A stretch of DNA of 64,000 nt, from assembly GCF_000424265.1 (NCBI RefSeq), contig NZ_AUJO01000003.1, positions 124,001 through 188,000 on the forward strand. The letters are read 5' to 3'. Origin of the DNA: Butyrivibrio sp. WCD3002 (lineage in GTDB: Bacteria; Bacillota; Clostridia; Lachnospirales; Lachnospiraceae). Below the pieces are notes generated by a model, which ran no database searches, had not been told where the DNA came from, and saw nothing but the letters and a program-made list of their open reading frames with translations. Positions 28,089-34,938 of the stretch are shown here, piece by piece; the first letter of the stretch is position 1; each line of letters opens with the position of its first letter. The position numbers and the translations under genes are program-made.

Positions 28089-29429
28089 TTAGTAACGTAC
28101 AACCTCTAAATCGAGCATATTACCAAGTTTTTCAAGCTCCTCTGCTATATTTTTGTAGATAACCACATAGTGGGGTTCCCAACCATTCTTAATGGTTTCT
28201 TTAACAATTTTTTCTGCTGACTCCTTAGTCTGAACAACGATTGATGCACCGTTGAACTGCTTGGGCTTATCCATTACATTTCCTTCTGCAATGAAGAATC
28301 TGAATTTTCCCTCTGCTGTGCGGCCAACTCTGAAGATTGTAGCCTCCTCTGAAGCCTTGCAGCCAAAGTCCATAACAGGTCCGATCTTTCTGTTGGGATG
28401 AACACCTACCTGAGCACCGGTGTCGCAACGTGCAAGGTTACATGCTGCCATTCCACAGTGCCAGAAAGTGATTGAGCTTTCTTTTTCATCCATTGATACA
28501 GGATCACCGAAGAAGGTGGACTGACCTGTGAATGCAGTTCCGATGTACATTGAAAGTGCACCATATACGTCTGCCTCACAGCTTGCAGGGATATTAACCG
28601 CATTAAGAAGTGATAATACCATGCATACAGGTGTGCCGAATTCTGTGAAGAAATCAGGCCAGCAACGTGAAGAGATAGCACCGATACGGTTGTCTTCAAC
28701 ATAAGCCTTGTATGCTTTGTAAAGTCTTGCAAAATCCTTGATGTTGTTCTCAGGCATTTTCTCAAGACCAACCACCTTTTCTTTTGCCTCAGCCAGATCA
28801 GAAGCACACTCCTCATCTGTATATGCCTTAGCCTTGTTGATAAGCTCTCTTGCTTCGATGGCCTCAAGTGTTACACCGAATTTGCTAAGAAGCTCAGCAT
28901 CCAATGCTCTTCCAAAACCAAAACCCTGAGGTGTGTGACCTATTGCAGACATTTTAAGACCTGTAAGATCCTTCTTTACTCTTGCTGCAAAAATAGTTGC
29001 TTCAATTTCTCTCTTAACATTTTCCTCTGAAGGAGCGCCAAATACATGCTCGAATTTTCCCTGTCCTCTGAATGCGCATATAGCATTGGCTGCCGAGTAT
29101 GCTCCTGTAAGAGAGTTGCTGCGAAGTCTTGTTCCGTCTATGACAGGCTCCCTAAGTGTCCAAAGAAGAATAGGACAATTAAATCTTCTAAGAACCTCAC
29201 TTGCATAAGCTGCATTGGCAAATGTAATATTCTGTAAAATAACAAGATCGGGATTCTTATCGCCTAAAAAATCAGCTACAGCATCTACTGTAAGCAGGAT
29301 GTCTTCAGGAACAACTATGTCCTTGTCAATTTTCTTTAAAAGCTCTGCTGAGTTATCAAACTGCTCATGTGCAGTTACCATCTCGTAAGTTCCTACTCCG
29401 ATAGGAACATATACCACCTGAAAATTCAT
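28089..29429 (-). CDS. L-fucose/arabinose isomerase-fold protein, predicted sulfoquinovose isomerase
   Basis: A 446-residue protein of the COG2407-like fucose/arabinose isomerase family. Features include repeated Rossmann-like segments in the N-terminal half (LVILQNITFANAAY, ILLWTLREPVIDG), SRCWPDFFTEFG and PASCEADVYGALSM in the middle, and FWHCGMAACNLA near residue 335. The Glu, Asp and His residues could form the metal site of an aldose-ketose isomerase. In a locus with a sulfoquinovosidase, a short transaldolase and a sulfolactaldehyde-type reductase, the obvious role is sulfoquinovose to 6-deoxy-6-sulfofructose (SftI-type). It follows the DUF4867 gene by 46 bp. Substrate is inferred from context. 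Confidence 0.78.
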   Translation of the reverse strand: MNFQVVYVPIGVGTYEMVTAHEQFDNSAELLKKIDKDIVVPEDILLTVDAVADFLGDKNPDLVILQNITFANAAYASEVLRRFNCPILLWTLREPVIDGTRLRSNSLTGAYSAANAICAFRGQGKFEHVFGAPSEENVKREIEATIFAARVKKDLTGLKMSAIGHTPQGFGFGRALDAELLSKFGVTLEAIEARELINKAKAYTDEECASDLAEAKEKVVGLEKMPENNIKDFARLYKAYKAYVEDNRIGAISSRCWPDFFTEFGTPVCMVLSLLNAVNIPASCEADVYGALSMYIGTAFTGQSTFFGDPVSMDEKESSITFWHCGMAACNLARCDTGAQVGVHPNRKIGPVMDFGCKASEEATIFRVGRTAEGKFRFFIAEGNVMDKPKQFNGASIVVQTKESAEKIVKETIKNGWEPHYVVIYKNIAEELEKLGNMLDLEVVRY

Positions 29430-29475
29430 ATCAAAACCTCTTTATTTGTTCCCCAAAAATCAATGTCTGCTGTAG

Positions 29476-30147
29476 TTAATACTTAAGTTCCTTGTTCTCA
29501 CCGATGAGCCCCGGGAACGCACCCTGCTTAATGAGTGGTTCTCTCTCAGGATGAGAAATTACCCATTTATTTCTCTGGAGCAGAAGTCTCTCTTCTCCTG
29601 TTTCCTTCGAAGACTTTCTGTCAAGAGGTGTGTTTGTTCCTCTTGGAAGAATTATTATTCCCTTAAAGCCTTCATCACATACCCTTACCGGTGAAAGATG
29701 CAGTGTCGTCTGGAACATTTCTATTGCTGTTCCCTTAGGTACAAAGAACACTCTTGCGTCCTCTACCTTATAGGTGTTATCAGCTGCAATCTCCCAGGTA
29801 TGTCCAAGAACTAACATAAAATCTGTTACCGCAACATTTATCTCGCTTCCCTTGTGATATTCGAAGCCATTGTATGTAGTATTTCTACCGTTGCAGTAGC
29901 CGACCTGGATCGGCATGTCCCCATAAAAGAATCCCTGAACATCTGCTACAACACCAAGTTTTTCCATCTCCGGAACGGAAGCTACATATACATTCCCATT
30001 CTCCGGGATATCTGTGTTGTCCTCCATGTATCTGATCATCTCGGAAAAATCGTAACCCTCAACGATGTTTCCGTAGGTTTTAAACTCTTCATCAAAAACG
30101 GAAGTGATCTTTACGTCATTTACTTCATTAAGTCTGTCTATCATCAT
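29476..30147 (-). CDS. DUF4867 family cupin-like protein
   Basis: A 223-residue soluble protein that I recognise as DUF4867, with a predicted cupin-like beta barrel in its central part. Candidate metal or ligand residues are in NGFEYHKGSEINVA, LVLGHTWEI and MFQTTLHLSPV, and a Gly-rich IILPRGTNTPLD follows. It starts 13 bp after the reductase gene and precedes the isomerase, so it belongs to the same transcript. DUF4867 genes recur in transaldolase-type sulfoglycolysis loci of Firmicutes as far as I recall. It could be a mutarotase, an isomerase partner or a second isomerase; no function is assigned. A second ATG at 30144 is equally possible as start. Confidence 0.72.
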   Translation of the reverse strand: MMIDRLNEVNDVKITSVFDEEFKTYGNIVEGYDFSEMIRYMEDNTDIPENGNVYVASVPEMEKLGVVADVQGFFYGDMPIQVGYCNGRNTTYNGFEYHKGSEINVAVTDFMLVLGHTWEIAADNTYKVEDARVFFVPKGTAIEMFQTTLHLSPVRVCDEGFKGIIILPRGTNTPLDRKSSKETGEERLLLQRNKWVISHPEREPLIKQGAFPGLIGENKELKY

Positions 30148-30160
30148 TGTCTCCCGTTTA

Positions 30161-31018
30161 TTATCTGTCTCTTACAACCTTGATTGTTGCTCTGAAGTCT
30201 TCCTTTGCCATGCCTCTGTCAAGAGCTGTCTGATATACATTCAGCGCATTCTCTTCACCGGGCATCTTAACTCCGCACTCCTTTGCAAGGTTCACGCAGA
30301 TGTTTACATCCTTAGCCATATTCTCGATTGAGAATGCTGTTGTGTAATCCTCCGCTTCAAGCTTCTTAGCCTGTCCATCAAGGTACCAGTTAGCAGCTCC
30401 GCCGTATGAAACAGCTGTTGTGAAATCAGGAATTGAAATTCCGTTTGCCTTTGCAAGTGTGATTGTCTCGTTAACACCGTTCTGAATCTGTGAAACAAGT
30501 GCATTGTGGCAGATCTTCATTACAAGACCCTTGCCGTTATCACCCATGCGGATTACGTTGCAGCCCATGTATAAAAGGATGGGCTTCATAGCTTCGTAAG
30601 TCTTCTCATCGCCGCCTACGTAGATACCAAGTGTACCTTCAATAGCTGCGGGCTTTGACTTAACTACAGGTGCATCGATGAAGCCTGCACCTGTCTTTTT
30701 AACCATCTCTGAGATCTCAACTGAAACGCTGGGATCGATTGTGCTCATATCTATGCAAGTCTTAGACGAATCAAGAACATCAACGATTGCCTCGTATACT
30801 GATCTTGAGTGCTCACTCTTTGGAACCATTGAAATGATGACATCTGACTGCTTTGCAAGCTCTACTGAATTCTCGCAGGGAACTGCGCCCTTAGATGCAA
30901 GAAGGTCAACCTTCTCTTTGATGAAGTCGAAGCAGTAAACAGTGTCGTCATGCTTTTTTACTATGTTCTCGCACATGGACTCTCCCATGATGCCAAGTCC
31001 GATAAAACCGATTTTCAT
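30161..31018 (-). CDS. 3-hydroxyisobutyrate-dehydrogenase-family reductase, predicted 3-sulfolactaldehyde reductase
   Basis: A 285-residue beta-hydroxyacid dehydrogenase. The N-terminal Rossmann fold has FIGLGIMGESMC and the catalytic lysine is Lys168 in VMKICHNALVS. In generic family members the substrate loop after DAPV reads SGG; in E. coli YihU (sulfolactaldehyde reductase) it reads GRTS with Arg123 holding the sulfonate. Here it is VKSK (residues 119-122), placing Lys120 at the Arg123 position and another Lys two residues on. That fits an anionic sulfonate substrate. It would reduce 3-sulfolactaldehyde to DHPS and regenerate NAD+. It lies between the transaldolase and DUF4867 genes. Confidence 0.82.
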   Translation of the reverse strand: MKIGFIGLGIMGESMCENIVKKHDDTVYCFDFIKEKVDLLASKGAVPCENSVELAKQSDVIISMVPKSEHSRSVYEAIVDVLDSSKTCIDMSTIDPSVSVEISEMVKKTGAGFIDAPVVKSKPAAIEGTLGIYVGGDEKTYEAMKPILLYMGCNVIRMGDNGKGLVMKICHNALVSQIQNGVNETITLAKANGISIPDFTTAVSYGGAANWYLDGQAKKLEAEDYTTAFSIENMAKDVNICVNLAKECGVKMPGEENALNVYQTALDRGMAKEDFRATIKVVRDR

Positions 31019-31055
31019 ATCTCTCTATCTCCCTTTAATATTTTTAAGGTTTCGA

Positions 31056-31742
31056 TCACTCGGTAACTGTGTTATCCCAAGCTTCACAGAATGTGTTAAG
31101 CCCCTGGTTTGTGTATGCATGCTTCATGCAATCCTGGAATACTGCAAGTCCGCATGTAACGATGTCAGCACCTGCTACAGCGCAATCAGCGATCTGCTTA
31201 GGTGTACGGATTGCTGCACAGATGATCTGTGTCTTGCCATAGAAACCGTAGTTCTTGTAGATCTCTACGATGTTCTTGATATATTCCTTGCAATCCTCAC
31301 CGTTCTGCTCTTTCCAACCGATGAAAGGTGAAACGAAAAGTGAACCGTTCTTTGCAGGAAGAATAGCCTGTGAAGGTGAGAAGATCAGAGTTACGTTTGT
31401 TCTGATGCCTTCCTTCTCAAGGATTCTTGCAGCTGTGATACCGGGCTCGATTGCAGGAATCTTGATTACGAAGTTAGGGCTGATCTTAGCAACCTTTCTT
31501 GCCATCTCTACCATATCCTCTGCCTTATCGAAGTGAGGATTGATCTCAACTGATACAGGGAACTTATCAACTCCCTCAAGACCCTCTTCCTTGATCCAGT
31601 TTGCAATATCGGTAATAGCTGTCATGAAAGGCTTACCACTTAACATGATGTGACGGGGATTTGTTGTTACACCGTCAATACCGAATGTATTGTAAGCTAA
31701 TTTGATTTCATCGAGTTTCGCACTGTCTAAGAAAAATTTCAT
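31056..31742 (-). CDS. Short transaldolase, predicted 6-deoxy-6-sulfofructose transaldolase
   Basis: A 228-residue TIM-barrel enzyme of the fructose-6-phosphate-aldolase/TalC size class. The Schiff-base lysine is Lys94 in NFVIKIPAIEPG. The family motif normally TTNPS/TL reads TTNPRH here (Arg30, His31), adding positive charge beside the active site. The start at 31742 has AGGAGG, and a longer frame to 31805 would run through the promoter. In this locus it would cleave sulfofructose, release 3-sulfolactaldehyde and pass dihydroxyacetone to glyceraldehyde 3-phosphate (SftT-type). It is first gene of a nine-gene run ending at 22238, preceded by a sigma-A promoter and an operator-like palindrome. 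Confidence 0.84.
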   Translation of the reverse strand: MKFFLDSAKLDEIKLAYNTFGIDGVTTNPRHIMLSGKPFMTAITDIANWIKEEGLEGVDKFPVSVEINPHFDKAEDMVEMARKVAKISPNFVIKIPAIEPGITAARILEKEGIRTNVTLIFSPSQAILPAKNGSLFVSPFIGWKEQNGEDCKEYIKNIVEIYKNYGFYGKTQIICAAIRTPKQIADCAVAGADIVTCGLAVFQDCMKHAYTNQGLNTFCEAWDNTVTE

Positions 31743-31764
31743 TATATTGCCTCCTAAAACTATA

Positions 31765-31785
31765 TTAGTTAATCGCTTTAAGCAA
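31765..31785. promoter_or_regulatory. Operator-like palindrome, copy before the transaldolase gene
   Basis: TTAGTTAA-N5-TTAAGCAA, same half-site spacing as the other copies in the locus, starting five bases beyond the -10 of the transaldolase promoter and ending 22 bp before the ATG. This is the classic place for a repressor site. Confidence 0.6.
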
Positions 31786-31790
31786 TTATA

Positions 31791-31818
31791 ATAATAACAC
31801 CTCACATTTTACAGTCAA
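31791..31818 (-). promoter_or_regulatory. Sigma-A promoter of the transaldolase operon
   Basis: On the minus strand TTGACT (31813-31818) is spaced 16 bp from TATTAT (31791-31796). The start of transcription would fall in the palindrome at 31765-31785. Confidence 0.62.
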
Positions 31819-31865
31819 CAGCTAATATATGGGTTTTATTAACTTTGGCGTTTTGTTTAATTTGT

Positions 31866-31886
31866 TTAATCTATTTTGTTAATTAG
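31866..31886. promoter_or_regulatory. Operator-like palindrome, degenerate upstream copy
   Basis: TTAATCTA-N5-TTAATTAG, matching the locus consensus TTRATTAA-N5-TTAATTAA except at three half-site positions. It lies upstream of the transaldolase promoter and could be an auxiliary site. Confidence 0.4.
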
Positions 31887-31908
31887 TCACATAAAAGAAA
31901 AAGTGATT

Positions 31909-31929
31909 TTGATTAACTTTTTTAATTTA
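31909..31929. promoter_or_regulatory. Operator-like palindrome overlapping the SLC13 stop codon
   Basis: TTGATTAA-N5-TTAATTTA, one mismatch from the consensus. It overlaps the last codons of the SLC13 gene and is about 170 bp before the transaldolase start, so it may be an auxiliary site for DNA looping. Confidence 0.5.
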
Positions 31930-33351
31930 CAGTGTACCAAACCCAGGCCATACAAGCATTGTCACGTATCCAACCGCTACCGCTATGAGCATTCTCACCA
32001 AAGCTACCACAAGACCATTCTTAAGAAGTTTGTCAGGATCAAGACCGTATGATACGGAAATAGCTCTTACACTTACAGGAAGAATTGATTCAAAGTTCAT
32101 GCCCATTGCTGTTGTGAAGACATAAGGAATGGGATTAAGTCCCATCTTCTGCGTTACACCAATTACTATAGGCAGTGTAACAGCTGCAGATACTGTACTG
32201 TTTGTCATCTCGGATATAATGCAGGCAAAAAGTGTAAATACCAGTATTGTTACAAATCCGCCATTTAAGTTGGCAGATGAGATCACACCGGCGATAGCAT
32301 CATTAGCACCTGAGCCTGTAAGGATCTGTCCAAGAGCAAGGCCGCCTGCAAAAAGAAGAAGCATTCCCCACATAACTTCCTTCTGGGCCTTTTCCCAGGT
32401 AAGAAGCAGTTCCTTTTTCTCGAAAGATACGATAACAAAGTTAGCAAAACCAAGAAGCAGGAAAAGATATGCAGGAACAAGTCCCGGAATCAGATCCGCA
32501 TATAAGGGTCTTACAAATGAACCGAGCATAGCTACAATAAAGAGAACAAGACTTACTTTCTCATCCTTTTTCATGGGGCCAAGGTCCTTGTAGCATTTTT
32601 CAAAATATTCCTTTGTTCCCTCAAGAGAGTTTGTCTTCATGGGTTTAAGAAGCATTGTAAGAAGCACTGCTACTGTAGCGATAATTGTGTAAGGAAGCAT
32701 TCTGGTAATCCAATCAATGTACATAAATTCCTTACCTGTAAACTCTTCAATAAAGGCTATGGCTGTGATGTTCATTGCACCGCCAAGAGGTGTGCCGGCA
32801 CCGCCGACCTGAGAACCCCAGGCAATGGCGCAAAGGATAGGTGTTGCAGCTTCGCAGTTTTTGATATCCTTATAACCTGCTGCCGCCAGCATTGATACAG
32901 CGATAGGTGTGAAAATAGCAACTACAACTACGTTGGGCATCATGTTTGAAAGCACAATGGCTGCAATGAGCCATACGGTAATCTGAGATTTCATGGAAGG
33001 TCCGATAAGCGAAAGAGCCTTAAGTGATATTCTCTTATCAAGTCCTATCTCACTCCAGGGAGCTGTCAAAAGGCATGAGCCGAAGATCAGAATAATACTG
33101 CTTGATGCATACTGGCTTATAACATTCTCCATGGGAACGATAGCAAAAATCGCATTTATAACTCCGGGAAGAAGCGCCGTTACAGTTATGTCAACCGGTC
33201 TTGTAACCCACCAGTAGATCATCCAGACCGCAGTTCCTATACCCTTTGCAGCGGTATAATCGATAAGACCTGTTTTGCCAAGACAAAGACTTATCAGCAG
33301 GAACAGCACAGGTCCCAGTATCAGGTGCATTCCTCGTTTTGTGTTACTCAT
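31927..33351 (-). CDS. SLC13 (DASS) family permease
   Basis: A 474-residue membrane protein with about 11-12 helices, of the divalent-anion/sodium symporter family. The two SLC13 repeats are visible with conserved stretches such as NMMPNVVVVAIFTPIAVSML and EMTNSTVSAAVTLPIVIGV, which carry the SNT/TNS-like substrate-binding motifs. Known members carry dicarboxylates, citrate or sulfate. In this locus it could export DHPS, the anionic end product, or exchange it for an incoming anion; direction and substrate are inferred. It has its own operator-like palindrome directly before its ribosome binding site and thus may be a separate unit. Confidence 0.85.
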   Translation of the reverse strand: MSNTKRGMHLILGPVLFLLISLCLGKTGLIDYTAAKGIGTAVWMIYWWVTRPVDITVTALLPGVINAIFAIVPMENVISQYASSSIILIFGSCLLTAPWSEIGLDKRISLKALSLIGPSMKSQITVWLIAAIVLSNMMPNVVVVAIFTPIAVSMLAAAGYKDIKNCEAATPILCAIAWGSQVGGAGTPLGGAMNITAIAFIEEFTGKEFMYIDWITRMLPYTIIATVAVLLTMLLKPMKTNSLEGTKEYFEKCYKDLGPMKKDEKVSLVLFIVAMLGSFVRPLYADLIPGLVPAYLFLLLGFANFVIVSFEKKELLLTWEKAQKEVMWGMLLLFAGGLALGQILTGSGANDAIAGVISSANLNGGFVTILVFTLFACIISEMTNSTVSAAVTLPIVIGVTQKMGLNPIPYVFTTAMGMNFESILPVSVRAISVSYGLDPDKLLKNGLVVALVRMLIAVAVGYVTMLVWPGFGTL

Positions 33352-33363
33352 TTCTTTTCCCCT

Positions 33364-33384
33364 TTAATTAACAATTTTAATCAA
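33364..33384. promoter_or_regulatory. Operator-like palindrome before the SLC13 gene
   Basis: TTAATTAA-N5-TTAATCAA, a near-perfect palindrome that directly adjoins the AGGGG of the SLC13 gene. Read on the other strand it matches the copy at 36971-36991 at 18 of 21 positions. Confidence 0.65.
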
Positions 33385-33398
33385 TTGTCTTATTTTTT

Positions 33399-33441
33399 AA
33401 GCAGATCTAACTACCACAAGCCTGCGGAATTAAATCTGCTT
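33399..33441. repeat. Inverted repeat between the GPH and SLC13 genes
   Basis: AAGCAGAT (33399-33406) and ATCTGCTT (33434-33441) could form a stem around a 27-nt loop. There is no T-tract on the minus strand after it, so it does not look like a normal terminator for the GPH gene; it may be an attenuator or RNA processing site. Confidence 0.35.
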
Positions 33442-33449
33442 TTATTAGC

Positions 33450-34934
33450 TTAGAACTTCAGAGCATTGTCCTCATTCCAGAGTTTATCATATTTGAATCC
33501 TGTAACCTTTTCACATACAGCGATCTCCTGAGAAGTGATCTTTGAATCATCCTCTCCTCTTCTTCGCATAATTTCTTTTTTAATGATATCGTACTCAGGC
33601 TTATTCATCGGGAACAGAACCGCGAACACAATCGCCAGAGCCATCAGAGCAACGGGAATCCAAACATAGAGCTGTGTAATACCCATCTGCGTTCCTGCTG
33701 CCTGTCTCAGCTTCTGAGAAGCAAGGTTCTCATCATATCCGATCATTGCGAGACAAATACCTATTATAGTCGAACTAAGTCCGGTTGCAATCTTTCTGAT
33801 GAAGGTCGCCATTCCGGATACTGTTCCGGGACGTCTTATTGAGGTAATAAGCTCATCCACATCCGCCATGTCGGACAATATAGCGTAGATACTTACTGAT
33901 GAAGCAGCCATACCAAGTCCTATTATGAATGAAAGCACAAGGATTATAACAAAAGGTGCTCCCTCATAGGAGAGGAACAGCAGTGCAACAGTAGCGATCA
34001 TTCTCACAGGGAAGCCGATAAGTATCGGGAACTTCTTGGATGTCTTTGGCATGATTATCGAGAACAGTATCGTGCCTGTAAACTGAGCAAGAAGCAATAC
34101 TCCCATCATGATTGTGAAACGGCCGCCGGAGTATGCATTAAGCACGTCATCAACATAGTAAACCGCAAGGCCTGTAACAAAATCAGCAGCACCCTGTCCT
34201 GCAAGGAAGATGCAGATAAAAAGCTTAAAGGAAAAGCTCTTATATACTGTAAAGGACTGCACAAGGCTCTTTCTTAACGGAACCTTTACGGGTTCCTTCT
34301 GCTTTTCCCAGGTTCCGAAGAAGGTAAGTAAAACCACCACAAGGAAGATCACTGAGAAAATGATCGCAACTGTAAAATACAGGCCCTCATTGGTGTTATC
34401 TGTGATAATGATGGTAGGTACAAGGCCTGCCAGAATTGCACCAAAGCTTGAAAATACAGTTCTTATTCCGGAAAAGCTGCCTCGCTTATTGTAGTCATCA
34501 ACCATATCCGGAAGAAGTCCGTTATAAGGTACCATTACGATAGTGAAGCCCGTTGAAAACAGCATATACATAAGTGCATAAAAGGCATACTGTCCGCCCA
34601 CGCTCTCAATGCCTGCATTCATCCAAAGCATCAGAAACGTAATAGCAGATATGATACTTCCGATAAGAATGTAAAAACGTTTTGCTCCGAATTTCGAGCT
34701 GGTTCTGTCAACTATATTGCCCATTATAGGGTCTGTAATTGCATCCCATACTTTTCCTATAAGCGGGATTGTACCTACAAGTGCAGGCGACATTCCAAGC
34801 GCCTTTGTAAGAAATACCGTGAAAAATGTGCTGATTACAACAAATGCACCGCCGCCGTAAATGTCAGCAAGGCCGTAAGCACATTTTGAAAGAAACTTAT
34901 CTTCTCTATTATTACCCATCTCATTAAACCCCAT
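33450..34934 (-). CDS. GPH-family sugar:cation symporter, predicted sulfoquinovoside importer
   Basis: A 494-residue major-facilitator protein of the glycoside-pentoside-hexuronide (MelB-like) family with 12 predicted helices. Family features are the early DIYGGGAFVVISTFF, then GKVWDAITDPIMGNIVDRT with the conserved Asp residues of the cation site, followed by SKFGAKRFYIL. E. coli YihO, in the classical sulfoglycolysis locus, belongs to the same family. The start is four bases after the GH31 stop, so importer and glycosidase are translationally coupled; a second ATG at 34919 is an alternative. Sulfoquinovosyl-glycerol or sulfoquinovose is the likely cargo by context. Confidence 0.86.
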   Translation of the reverse strand: MGFNEMGNNREDKFLSKCAYGLADIYGGGAFVVISTFFTVFLTKALGMSPALVGTIPLIGKVWDAITDPIMGNIVDRTSSKFGAKRFYILIGSIISAITFLMLWMNAGIESVGGQYAFYALMYMLFSTGFTIVMVPYNGLLPDMVDDYNKRGSFSGIRTVFSSFGAILAGLVPTIIITDNTNEGLYFTVAIIFSVIFLVVVLLTFFGTWEKQKEPVKVPLRKSLVQSFTVYKSFSFKLFICIFLAGQGAADFVTGLAVYYVDDVLNAYSGGRFTIMMGVLLLAQFTGTILFSIIMPKTSKKFPILIGFPVRMIATVALLFLSYEGAPFVIILVLSFIIGLGMAASSVSIYAILSDMADVDELITSIRRPGTVSGMATFIRKIATGLSSTIIGICLAMIGYDENLASQKLRQAAGTQMGITQLYVWIPVALMALAIVFAVLFPMNKPEYDIIKKEIMRRRGEDDSKITSQEIAVCEKVTGFKYDKLWNEDNALKF

Positions 34935-34938
34935 TTAA

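Noticed and set aside
28089-29429. L-fucose or L-arabinose catabolism instead of sulfoglycolysis
   Set aside because: There is no fuculose or ribulose kinase or matching aldolase. The short transaldolase, YihU-like reductase and YihQ-like glycosidase fit sulfosugar use better.
33399-33441. Terminator after the GPH symporter gene
   Set aside because: The stem is followed on the transcribed strand by an A-rich tract, not T, so intrinsic termination is unlikely.
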